Below are positions 47,428 to 55,629 of a stretch of DNA of 64,000 bases, one piece after another; position 1 is the stretch's first letter, and every line of letters starts with the position of its first letter. The DNA lies in contig NZ_QGTQ01000003.1 of NCBI RefSeq assembly GCF_003182255.1, positions 186,001 to 250,000 on the forward strand, in the 5' to 3' direction. A model generated the notes under the pieces. It was not told where the DNA came from. It searched no databases and worked only from the letters and a program-made list of their open reading frames with translations. Position numbers and translations under genes: made by a program. The DNA comes from Paenibacillus cellulosilyticus. Lineage in GTDB: Bacteria > Bacillota > Bacilli > Paenibacillales > Paenibacillaceae.

Positions 47428-48903
47428 ATGAGATGGTATCAAAAGGTCATATATTCCTTGGCAATGAATGTACTTCCTGAAGCGATTAAAAGGCAGATGA
47501 CAGGAACAGGACGCTTAACCGTTCCAAATGGCGTTAACCCATTCAGTATTTTCAACTGGCTGCCTAAGAAGCATCAGCATGCACATAATGTGGACCTCAC
47601 AAAGCTACAGAGTTATACGGCAGAGGAATTGTTAGAGCTGCTAATATCGGTTCATCCCGATGTGTCCTATGCCCTCTATACGTACTTGAGAATGGGCGAG
47701 ACCGGGATAACCTTTACAGCCAAAAAGGCACAAGGAGATAATGACAGCGCTGGTCAACGAGTGTTGGACGACTTGAAGAGCATGCTCAATTCGCCGCTGC
47801 CGTCACCTGGTTATCAGCATGGCCGATCATTGGACAAGCTCGATACGATTCAACGAATGATGGTCATGGTTCGCGGGGCATGTGCAGGTGAGGTCGTGCT
47901 GAACGAGGCATGCAATGATGTGATAGACATTGTTCCAGTCGATCCATCACTCATATGGTTTCGGCGTGAAACAGGAACATCGCGGCTTACGCCTTGGCAA
48001 TTCGTAAAGAACCCGTCGCCGAGATCGGGAGAAGAATGGTTCGGCTCCTATAAGAAGATCGACACACCGACATTCATCTACGAAGAGTTTGACCCAATGG
48101 TTGATGATCCCTATGGACGAACGCCAATGCTTCCTGTTCTTCAAGTCGTTTTCTTCCACCTGCAGGTGCTGCAGGACTTGAAGGCGGTTGTACATAATCA
48201 GGGGTACCCTCGTCTCGATATATCGATGATGGAAGAAATCATGCTGAAGAACATGCCAGCTCAGATCAAAACCAACCCAGCTGCTCAGCAAAAATGGTTG
48301 AAAGAGCGTATGGATGAAATAACGAATCATTTCAACTCGCTTCATCCAGATGATGCGCTAGTCCATTGGGACAGCGTAAAGGTTGATTATCTTAAAGGCG
48401 GTAATTCAGGGCCGATGATTGACATTAAGAAGCTGATCGATATTATCGATACGCAAATGGCGACATCGCTTAAAACGCTGCTAACAATCCTATCACGACA
48501 TCAGGGGTCAACAGAAACGTACAGCTCCATTGATACACAAATCTATATTAAGAATGTCGAGTCCGCGCGGAGCGTTACAAAACGCTTTTGGCAGCGGGCT
48601 TTTTCTATGGGAGCCAGAGTACGCGGCACCCAGACAATAGTTGAGGTTGATTACAGTCCCATCGATCTGCGTTCTGAAAATGAAGTCGAGAAGGATCGAA
48701 AGGTGAAGATGGAAAACTTGCTGACGGCAGAACGTGAGTTTTACATCACACCTAAGGAAGCAGCAGAAGAAGCAAGATGGACGCTTGGATTCCAATCGAC
48801 GATCCCTGAAGAGCTTATTGGCCCATTGGAACAAAAGCGGGTACAGGGCTTGGCAACGAACGACGAGGCTCACACACTACCACCAGAGAGAGGAGGTGAT
48901 TAG
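47428..48903 (+). CDS. Portal protein
   Basis: 491 residues, ATG behind AAAGGGGTG. No catalytic motif, as expected for the dodecameric DNA gate. Identified by position between terminase and protease and by portal-like features (VPVDPSLIWFRR, the helical LKTLLTILSRHQGST and a long C-terminal helix region). Confidence 0.85.
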   Translation: MRWYQKVIYSLAMNVLPEAIKRQMTGTGRLTVPNGVNPFSIFNWLPKKHQHAHNVDLTKLQSYTAEELLELLISVHPDVSYALYTYLRMGETGITFTAKKAQGDNDSAGQRVLDDLKSMLNSPLPSPGYQHGRSLDKLDTIQRMMVMVRGACAGEVVLNEACNDVIDIVPVDPSLIWFRRETGTSRLTPWQFVKNPSPRSGEEWFGSYKKIDTPTFIYEEFDPMVDDPYGRTPMLPVLQVVFFHLQVLQDLKAVVHNQGYPRLDISMMEEIMLKNMPAQIKTNPAAQQKWLKERMDEITNHFNSLHPDDALVHWDSVKVDYLKGGNSGPMIDIKKLIDIIDTQMATSLKTLLTILSRHQGSTETYSSIDTQIYIKNVESARSVTKRFWQRAFSMGARVRGTQTIVEVDYSPIDLRSENEVEKDRKVKMENLLTAEREFYITPKEAAEEARWTLGFQSTIPEELIGPLEQKRVQGLATNDEAHTLPPERGGD

Positions 48904-48906
48904 ACA

Positions 48907-50169
48907 ATGGCAAAGCCAACAGAAGAACAATTAGTACGTATTAATCAACTGGCGCTGGTGCCACTTACCGCAGATGAAACTTACGTATTTCCAGCAAAGC
49001 TAATCGGAGATCAACTGATCGAAAGCCGATACTTCCGAATGACACCTAACTTCCTGCGAAAAATGGCGGTTCAGGCTAAAGCAGGGATATCGCTACTGCT
49101 GGATCATTCATGGGCCAATCTTGGAATCATGACGATCCCGATCGGTAGGACATTCGATAGCCGGTTGCAAATGGATGGCGATGAGCTTGCACTCTATGCC
49201 GATCACTATATGAAGCTCGGGCAAGAAGTGGGAGATATCAAAGTTGACCAAATCGCTAATGGAATTGATGCGGGCACCATATTCGATACTTCAATCGGAT
49301 TTACGGTATCCAGCCAGACATGCTCCATTTGCGGACAGGAATATTTCGGCGGATCATGTCCCCATATCCGGGGCAGAGAATACGACTCCAAGCTATGCTT
49401 CGTGGAGATTAATGACGGCCATCTAATGGAGAACTCCCTTGTGTTTGACGGAGCGTATCCAGGTGCTGGCGTGGTCGGCATGAGCAATGTCGCTTCAGAA
49501 CCTGCAGGTGCGAAGTGGGAAGCCCTATCAGAAGATGCGAAGTCGCTGCCAAGCGATGGACGCATCTTCTATTCGTTTAGCGGAAGATCGGGATTCGAGG
49601 GATATGTGCTGAAGCAGGAAAATGAAAATAGATTATCCGAACCGGATAAAGGAGATGGAAGCATGACAGACGCACAAAAGGCAGCATTGGCAGGTCAACC
49701 GAACCAAACGGGAGCAGAAGAATTGCTGGGACAGATTAGGTTGTCACTCAATGTTCAGCAAAACGGTGAAATCCTTGGGAGATTGATTGCTTTGCATGCA
49801 CAGGCAGCAGATGGACTTGCCTATAAACAAAAAATCACGGATGAGGCTTGCGGTGCAGGCGTTCGTGCGCTTGGCGAAGCATTCAATGTGGATTCCATGA
49901 AAGCCGTGTTGTCCCAGCTCCCTGTGACAGAGATTGAGAAGATCGCTAATTCGTATGAATTGCAGGCCAAATCCGTTCTTGGAGGCGGGGGCCGCCATAC
50001 GCAAGGCGATAACCTTGATCTTCCGAATGGTGCGCTCAGCGGATCTACCCCAGGCAATCCCCAAGCAGCACAAGACGATGACGAAGAGACGCAGCGATTG
50101 AAAGCAAGGGAAGCGGCGATCGCTACACTGAAAAGTACAGGCCGCGGGAATTTGATTAAGGAGGGTTAA
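48907..50169 (+). CDS. Prohead protease with in-frame scaffold
   Basis: 420 residues. The N-terminal half has LLLDHSWANLGIMTIPIGRT, a His-containing segment fitting a capsid maturation protease, and a CxxC...C zinc-like insert near 140-152. The C-terminal half is helical, Ala/Gln-rich and scaffold-like. A separate ribosome site inside allows the scaffold to be made alone. Protease assignment is by position and partial similarity. Confidence 0.7.
   Translation: MAKPTEEQLVRINQLALVPLTADETYVFPAKLIGDQLIESRYFRMTPNFLRKMAVQAKAGISLLLDHSWANLGIMTIPIGRTFDSRLQMDGDELALYADHYMKLGQEVGDIKVDQIANGIDAGTIFDTSIGFTVSSQTCSICGQEYFGGSCPHIRGREYDSKLCFVEINDGHLMENSLVFDGAYPGAGVVGMSNVASEPAGAKWEALSEDAKSLPSDGRIFYSFSGRSGFEGYVLKQENENRLSEPDKGDGSMTDAQKAALAGQPNQTGAEELLGQIRLSLNVQQNGEILGRLIALHAQAADGLAYKQKITDEACGAGVRALGEAFNVDSMKAVLSQLPVTEIEKIANSYELQAKSVLGGGGRHTQGDNLDLPNGALSGSTPGNPQAAQDDDEETQRLKAREAAIATLKSTGRGNLIKEG
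49663..50169 (+). CDS. Nested scaffolding protein from an internal start
   Basis: AAAGGAG lies eight bases before an in-frame ATG at 49663, giving a 168-residue protein starting MTDAQKAALAGQPNQTG and identical to the end of the protease. Same arrangement as lambda C/Nu3. Helical with a charged C-terminus. Confidence 0.65.
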   Translation: MTDAQKAALAGQPNQTGAEELLGQIRLSLNVQQNGEILGRLIALHAQAADGLAYKQKITDEACGAGVRALGEAFNVDSMKAVLSQLPVTEIEKIANSYELQAKSVLGGGGRHTQGDNLDLPNGALSGSTPGNPQAAQDDDEETQRLKAREAAIATLKSTGRGNLIKEG

Positions 50170-50174
50170 TGGAT

Positions 50175-50543
50175 ATGAATAACAGACCGTATTATGGTGC
50201 GCCGGGTCCGGGTCCGGTATATACCCAAGAATTCATTGAAGTGTTGGCTTCGACCGATTTGCAAGCCAAGCTGCCTGGTGGCGTCTTGCTCGCACAAGGG
50301 AATGGCGTTGTCAAAAAAGGGACGGTCTTGGGTAAGGTTACGGCCACTCAGAAGTATGTTCCTTATGATGCTGACGCTTCGGACGGTTCGCAGGTAGCTG
50401 TTTGTATCTTAGACAATGATCGCGATACGACTGAGACTGACATTGGCGCGTCTGCATGGATTGCAGGCATCTTCACAGAGGACAAATTAACGGGTATCGA
50501 CGCAGCAGCCAAGACAGCTCTTAAGCTTTGCTATTTCGTTTAA
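50175..50543 (+). CDS. Head decoration protein (lambda gpD-like)
   Basis: 122 residues; the ATG at 50175 is eight bases from AAGGAGGG, whereas the one at 50169 is too close. VLAQGNGVVKKGTVLGK-type segment and the ILDNDRDTTETDI part match the gpD family, which cements expanded capsids. Lies directly before the capsid gene. Confidence 0.88.
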   Translation: MNNRPYYGAPGPGPVYTQEFIEVLASTDLQAKLPGGVLLAQGNGVVKKGTVLGKVTATQKYVPYDADASDGSQVAVCILDNDRDTTETDIGASAWIAGIFTEDKLTGIDAAAKTALKLCYFV

Positions 50544-50559
50544 TAGGGGGATATATCAC

Positions 50560-51576
50560 ATGGCTATTAATGTACTTGATCCATTGTTTCTTACAGAAGT
50601 CGTTCAAAATATTCGAACGGATATCAATTCGTTTCGGGGAGCGCAGCTATTAACTGGTGGCGTTGACCTGAAGCCAGAACGCGGCCTGACGATTGAATAT
50701 GACATCACGTATGACGACACAGGCATGACGCCTCCAACTGGCCTAAACGATCCATCACCTATTCACACGCCGCCAGTCGTGAAGAATATGTCATTCACGA
50801 ACCAAGAATGGCGTGAAAAAGTGGTCGTTGACCGCGAAAAGATGGCCACTTTGCGTAAGCCAGGGAATAAGCTCGACCAGCTTTGGGCGGAAGAGTATAT
50901 GATTGATCGAATGATTGGCCTGAATACGAGGCTGGAAACACGGTTTGAGTGGATGCGTTGGCAATCACTTACGGGATCGCTTACGATTCCAGCCACAAAA
51001 ACGAAGCCGGCATTCACCATTAATTACGGCGTGCCAGCAGGCAACAAACCTACGGCTGCTGTGCTTTGGAGTAATACGGCGACAGCTGATCCGTTGAAAG
51101 ACCTGGATGAGTGGACGCTGAAGTTCAGAGGCAGCGGTGCGAGAGCCGTTCGAATTGTAGCGAATAAGAAAGTGGATTCACTGCTTAAGCAAAACGAGAA
51201 AATTCGGGACTTGATCAAACAAACACTCGGCAAAGAGCTTGTTACTTCTGAAACATTGGCAACAGTCATCGGTCAGAGTATTAATGGTCTGGAGTACGAG
51301 GTTTATGACGGTGGTTATATTGACGAAGCGGGAATCTTCTATCCGTTCATTCCGGACAATGCCATCATTATTCTTGGACAAGGCGTCTCCGGTACCATGA
51401 TGGACCTGGTAACAAGCCCGAATAACTACGAAGATATTTTCACGGGGCATATTGGCAAGTTTGCACTGCCGAAGCTGATCAAGGGCGATCCCGATCAATG
51501 GCAAGTGATCAATGGAGCCACGGTGCTGCCAAAGCTGAAATATGTGAACTGGCATATTTTCGCCACAGTAGCGTAA
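50560..51576 (+). CDS. Major capsid protein (lambda gpE family)
   Basis: 338 residues, ATG behind AGGGGG. Carries the E-type features FREPLFLTEVV-like opening (LDPLFLTEVVQNI), DREKMATLRKPG, RFEWMRWQSLTG and PDNAIIILGQG. It is the HK97-fold shell subunit, working with the decoration protein just before. Confidence 0.92.
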   Translation: MAINVLDPLFLTEVVQNIRTDINSFRGAQLLTGGVDLKPERGLTIEYDITYDDTGMTPPTGLNDPSPIHTPPVVKNMSFTNQEWREKVVVDREKMATLRKPGNKLDQLWAEEYMIDRMIGLNTRLETRFEWMRWQSLTGSLTIPATKTKPAFTINYGVPAGNKPTAAVLWSNTATADPLKDLDEWTLKFRGSGARAVRIVANKKVDSLLKQNEKIRDLIKQTLGKELVTSETLATVIGQSINGLEYEVYDGGYIDEAGIFYPFIPDNAIIILGQGVSGTMMDLVTSPNNYEDIFTGHIGKFALPKLIKGDPDQWQVINGATVLPKLKYVNWHIFATVA

Positions 51577-51589
51577 GGGAGGCGTTCAT

Positions 51590-51925
51590 ATGGTCATCGT
51601 AAAAGTATTGGTCGATGCTGTAGGGACATATAACGCAGGGGATATCGTAACTGATGCCCCTGCAGGTCTTGTTGAAATTGCTCAGAAGGAAACCCGAAAT
51701 GCTGCAACTGGTGAGCTATTAGCAGTTATCGTGGAAGATGACAATCAGACAGATGACAACACGGTTAATGGCGCAGGTGGGAGCAAAGAAGAAGACAACA
51801 GGGGAGAACTGGATGAACTAAAGGCCGTGGCAAAGAAGCTTCACATTTCAGGGTACACCAAAATGAATCTTGAAGAGCTTCAACAAGCGATTGCTAATGC
51901 TGGCGGTAGCACTGATGGTCAATAG
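51590..51925 (+). CDS. Head protein with Rho-N-like C-terminal domain
   Basis: 111 residues. The N-terminal half is beta-like. The C-terminal 40 residues (LDELKAVAKKLHISGYTKM) fit the small three-helix Rho-N domain seen at the end of some head-completion proteins. Probably a packaging accessory protein like lambda FI. Confidence 0.7.
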   Translation: MVIVKVLVDAVGTYNAGDIVTDAPAGLVEIAQKETRNAATGELLAVIVEDDNQTDDNTVNGAGGSKEEDNRGELDELKAVAKKLHISGYTKMNLEELQQAIANAGGSTDGQ

Positions 51926-52355
51926 GATTCTCACGAGCGACACGTACCATGATGAAGTGCGGGCGCGGCTTGGAGTAGGTGAAGATGTCCTATCGAACAC
52001 CACTATCGATGCACCGTCCATACTGTCTATTTCGGAGGCTAAAGTCATAGCCAGCATCCCTTTCTATACCGAGCTGACAGGTGATGATGCCAACTTTGTG
52101 TATGCCGCTGCTGTATGTATGGTAGCGGCTACGCTTGCGCCATCCATGGCTGCTAGATATACAAAGCTAAAGAAAGATTTTGACTTCTCGATAGAGACGC
52201 ATACGGTCAATTGGATGCAGAAGGCGGCTAGTCTATTTGATGAAGCAATGGAGTTAATTAGCCTTGTAGCAATCAATGGTGAGGGAACGAATAGCCCTCC
52301 TGTCATATCTGCATCTGGACCTACTCGATTGAAGGCTATGAACAGGATGAGGTGA
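51915..52355 (+). CDS. Head-tail connector (adaptor) candidate
   Basis: 146 residues from the ATG at 51915, overlapping the preceding gene. Helical, with the pattern of gp6/gp15-type adaptors, SIPFYTELTGDDANFVYAA. Assigned by order. Confidence 0.6.
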   Translation: MVNRILTSDTYHDEVRARLGVGEDVLSNTTIDAPSILSISEAKVIASIPFYTELTGDDANFVYAAAVCMVAATLAPSMAARYTKLKKDFDFSIETHTVNWMQKAASLFDEAMELISLVAINGEGTNSPPVISASGPTRLKAMNRMR

Positions 52356-52360
52356 TGCTA

Positions 52361-52936
52361 ATGTTTCATCAGTTCGCGCATCGGCACACTCCGTGCCAGA
52401 TCAACGGACAAGCAGAAGCTGTTATCCTCTCACGGGAAACCAAGGGAACGACGGTTATGGGTAAGGAATACGTTTATAACGGATTATTCGCACCTGATTC
52501 AATTGTTCAACGGGGCGACATCGTTCAGACAGATGACCAATTCCTTGTGTTGACGATTCGTAATACAACTGAACTGGATTTATGTGCATCCTTGCTGAAG
52601 ACAAATGTAGCGGTGGATCTGCAGCGGCATACGCAGGAATATGACGGGAATGACAATCCGATTGGAGGCCCGCAGTTTGTAACTGTGTCGGAAGATGTGC
52701 CAGCCTTCGCACAGCTTGTCTCGGCAAGTCTGCTGCGAGATGAGCCAGGACTGCTGCCAACAACGAAATATGTACTGACATTGCAGACGAGCGTGCCCGT
52801 GAAAGAGCCGAAGGATGCGGAGCTGATTTCCCCCGATCGAATCATGCTTGCAGGACGTGCTTACCAGGTCGATGTTGTGGATCGGATCAAGTACCCGAAT
52901 CTGCTTCATGTACAGCTGTCGGAGGATATGCGATGA
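52361..52936 (+). CDS. Head-tail joining protein candidate
   Basis: 191 residues from the ATG at 52361 behind GAGGTG. Beta-rich, with RGDIVQTDDQFLVLTIRN. Stopper/joining protein by position. Confidence 0.6.
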   Translation: MFHQFAHRHTPCQINGQAEAVILSRETKGTTVMGKEYVYNGLFAPDSIVQRGDIVQTDDQFLVLTIRNTTELDLCASLLKTNVAVDLQRHTQEYDGNDNPIGGPQFVTVSEDVPAFAQLVSASLLRDEPGLLPTTKYVLTLQTSVPVKEPKDAELISPDRIMLAGRAYQVDVVDRIKYPNLLHVQLSEDMR

Positions 52937-53514
52937 GTGACGGCTATGTTGGATATGACAGTTCAACGGCAACGCGGGACTTACGTAATGCGCTGCTGTC
53001 GGAGATTATTCAGCTGTCACAGCTTGTGGCAGAGACGGCCAAGGGCAATGTCCGATACTATCCCGAGGTACGCGAACATATTCGGCAGCACCTGGAGACG
53101 CTTGCGTCAGACATGTTCTCGATGCATATCACAGCAGACTATTGGCAGGCGTGGCTTGAGCAGTTCGGTAAAGGATCGCTCATGGCCGACTCGAGTCAGA
53201 ACGCTGGGCTTGTGCGCTACATGAGCAGCGATAGTTGGAACGCTCTGAGGCCAAGCGGCAGTCATGTGGTCGTCGGTCGTGGCAAGGGTCGATATAAGAG
53301 CATTGACGGCAGCATAAAGCAATCGGGCGGCTCGTATGCGGGCGTTGACTTGGAGGAGTTGGCAGCACGAGGCGATATCGACAAGAGCTTTGGGCCGACG
53401 CCTCCGACATTCTTCCTTCGTATCGCACTGCAGGCGAATCGAAAGCGCATCTTAGAGGGGCTGCAGCGCGTCATTGACAATTTTCCGTATCACAAATACT
53501 TCAAGATGAGGTGA
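52933..53514 (+). CDS. Tail completion or minor head protein candidate
   Basis: 193 residues, start overlapping the previous stop. Helical N-terminus and a FFLRIALQANRKRILEGLQR end reminiscent of HK97 gp10-type proteins. Assigned by order. Confidence 0.6.
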   Translation: MSDGYVGYDSSTATRDLRNALLSEIIQLSQLVAETAKGNVRYYPEVREHIRQHLETLASDMFSMHITADYWQAWLEQFGKGSLMADSSQNAGLVRYMSSDSWNALRPSGSHVVVGRGKGRYKSIDGSIKQSGGSYAGVDLEELAARGDIDKSFGPTPPTFFLRIALQANRKRILEGLQRVIDNFPYHKYFKMR

Positions 53515-53518
53515 GGCA

Positions 53519-53950
53519 GTGAGTCAAGGGCTAATCGACGCGGTATATAGCGTGCTGAAGCAAGACGAGCTCATCCTAACTTATCTGGGACTACAACGCG
53601 GATCGCCGCCTGAACTGCTGACGAAGCGGTTTATTAAAGGGATCGAAACCGACGCGGTCACCATCTCTGAGAATGTGCCTCAGATCCAGACCTACATCAT
53701 GCCAGGACGCTTCGGTCATAATCATATGGTTTATGCGGGAAAGTTCTGCATCGACTGCTATGCCAAAACAAGTGTTGATGCTCGTGTAATGGCAGATCGT
53801 GCCTTCAAACTGCTGCATGATGAGTATATTGCGCATGAGTCATTCCGTTCATTCCGCTGCCATCTAGCCTATGATACAGACTTTGCGACCGGTATTACTG
53901 GAATCAAAGGATACAAGGCCATTTATGATGTAGATTATGTCCGGAAATGA
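53519..53950 (+). CDS. Tail terminator candidate
   Basis: 143 residues from a GTG behind GAGGCA. Its size, alpha-beta pattern and place before the tube protein fit a tail terminator that caps the tail end. Confidence 0.6.
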   Translation: MSQGLIDAVYSVLKQDELILTYLGLQRGSPPELLTKRFIKGIETDAVTISENVPQIQTYIMPGRFGHNHMVYAGKFCIDCYAKTSVDARVMADRAFKLLHDEYIAHESFRSFRCHLAYDTDFATGITGIKGYKAIYDVDYVRK

Positions 53951-53961
53951 GGTGATGACAA

Positions 53962-54168
53962 GTGAAGCAGGATGAGACAGAAGCAAGCAGCACAGCGGAG
54001 CAGCCGAAGCCATCGGAAGCGGACAAGCTGAAGCAAGAAAAGATCAAGCTTGCGAAGAAGATCGGCTTATGGGGTACTTACGCTCCAGAGAAGGGCTACA
54101 GACAAACCAATGAATATCAACGCATTAAAGAAATCGACAAACGCTTATCCGAAATCTCAAACGGATAG
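53962..54168 (+). CDS. Small lysine/glutamate-rich late protein
   Basis: 68 residues from a GTG behind GAGGTGA. Charged, disordered-looking first half; YAPEKGYRQTNEYQRIKEID in the second. Ends at a terminator-like hairpin. Unrecognised. Confidence 0.55.
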   Translation: MKQDETEASSTAEQPKPSEADKLKQEKIKLAKKIGLWGTYAPEKGYRQTNEYQRIKEIDKRLSEISNG

Positions 54169-54177
54169 GCGTTTTTT
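54127..54177 (+). terminator. Intra-operon terminator before the tail tube gene
   Basis: AACGCTTATCCG/CGGATAGGCGTT stem around a 10-base loop, then TTTTTATT. It overlaps the end of the preceding gene and may reduce or set tail-gene expression. Confidence 0.7.
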
Positions 54178-54197
54178 ATTGACGGGAGGAACTACAA

Positions 54198-54980
54198 ATG
54201 CCAGAAATGTCCACCAAGCAATGGGTTGTAGATGATATTTCGAACGCAGCGCTGTTTGATGAGAATGATAACCCTAACGCATTCTTTGAGCGTTTGAACA
54301 AATTGACCCTGAACATTGATTCTAAGCAGTCGAGGGTCTATGGCGGTCAGAGTAAGTACGCGTTTCACTTGACAGAGCAGGATGCGGAGTCCGGCATCCA
54401 ACTGGAGAATGCACAGCTCGACTTTAATATGCTGGTAGCAGCAACAGGGGCGACACTTGTTACAGGTGCAACAATGGAGGTGCCGTTCTATGAAACGCTC
54501 ACGGTGAAGGCTGGATCAACGATCACACTTGAGAGAGCAGCCACTCTTGTTGCAGATTCTGAGCGAGTGGTTGTCGTTTCCAAGGACCATGAGAGTGCTG
54601 GCAAGCAATTGGAGCGGGTAGCAGCTGCACCAACAGCTGAGCAGTATACGGTTGCGGCTGGCGTTATTACATTCGGTGATGAATCGCTTGTCGGCAAAGA
54701 TGTGCGGGTATTCGGTTCGTATACTTCTACGACGGCGCAATCGGCATCGCTTACGACAACGACACGGAATAAATCGTACAAGTTCGTCGCTTACGGTCGA
54801 GCACTGGATGATGAAACAAGAGAATACTTCGACGTCATTATCGTCGTTTACAAAGCTCAGCTGCTTGGCACCTTCGCCATTGACCAGCAGCGTAAAACGG
54901 CAACGGCCAACTCGCTTGAGCTGGCAATTTTGGATGCGAACCGCAGTGATGGCAAAGTAATCGACATCATTACGGTCTAG
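54198..54980 (+). CDS. Major tail (tube) protein
   Basis: 260 residues, ATG behind GGGAGG. Tube-like start (DISNAALFDENDNPNAFFER) and beta-rich body, with FVAYGRALDDETREYFDVII. Position between tail terminator and chaperones supports it. Confidence 0.82.
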   Translation: MPEMSTKQWVVDDISNAALFDENDNPNAFFERLNKLTLNIDSKQSRVYGGQSKYAFHLTEQDAESGIQLENAQLDFNMLVAATGATLVTGATMEVPFYETLTVKAGSTITLERAATLVADSERVVVVSKDHESAGKQLERVAAAPTAEQYTVAAGVITFGDESLVGKDVRVFGSYTSTTAQSASLTTTTRNKSYKFVAYGRALDDETREYFDVIIVVYKAQLLGTFAIDQQRKTATANSLELAILDANRSDGKVIDIITV

Positions 54981-55059
54981 TTGTTTTCATTATCACGAGC
55001 GGGAGAGTAAATGCTCTCCCTGTCTTGTCTTACAACACAAATATGAGGAGGACTAAACA

Positions 55060-55383
55060 ATGCAACAACAAGACTTGGATCTTATTATGGGGATCGGACC
55101 GATCGTTCAGTTTTCTACAGAGATTAAGAAGCAGGTCCGTGTGGGTACGGTTAAGCAGATCAAAGAAGTGGGCGAGCTTTACACATCCGGCTTGAAAACC
55201 TTGAAGTACGCATTAGTATTCACGAATAAGGAAAACCCGGATGCTGACATTGAAAAGTGGCTCGAAATCCTCAATATGATCCTGATTGAAGGTATTACAC
55301 GAGAGGAACTGAACGATTGCATTCCAGAGCTGGTGGAAGCGGCGGTCGAACGATTTCTATTTGGTAAGCAAGGCACCGAGTAA
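55060..55383 (+). CDS. Tail assembly chaperone (gpG-like)
   Basis: 107 residues, ATG behind TGAGGAGG. Acidic, helical (ELNDCIPELVEAAVERFLFG). It binds the tape measure during tail assembly. The next frame overlaps its end, the usual set-up for a frameshift product. Confidence 0.75.
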   Translation: MQQQDLDLIMGIGPIVQFSTEIKKQVRVGTVKQIKEVGELYTSGLKTLKYALVFTNKENPDADIEKWLEILNMILIEGITREELNDCIPELVEAAVERFLFGKQGTE

Positions 55384-55624
55384 GGAGCCTTCAGGAGAAA
55401 GCAAGCCCATGACGATGGCCGAGATGTATGGGCGGCTTTCTCGTCGGAAGCTCGTGAAGCCGTGGTATGACCATAACTGGCACGAGATCACAGCGATCAT
55501 AGAAGATATGGAGAACGAAATGAAGGAGCAGATCCGCTTACACGGCGGTGAAGTGAAGGAACCGAAGAAGCTGACTCGCTCGGCTATCGGGCAGATTCTT
55601 GGACACTTCAATCGAGGGGGGTGA
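55313..55624 (+). CDS. Tail assembly chaperone extension (gpT-like), probably frameshift-expressed
   Basis: Open frame, +1 (or -2) relative to the first chaperone and overlapping its last 70 bases. The downstream part (MTMAEMYGRLSRRKLVKPWY) is the T-like segment. An independent ATG at 55409 has AGGAG eleven bases upstream, so separate start is also possible. Ends at the tape-measure start. Confidence 0.65.
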   Translation, partial: TIAFQSWWKRRSNDFYLVSKAPSKEPSGESKPMTMAEMYGRLSRRKLVKPWYDHNWHEITAIIEDMENEMKEQIRLHGGEVKEPKKLTRSAIGQILGHFNRGG

Positions 55625-55629
55625 TAGAC

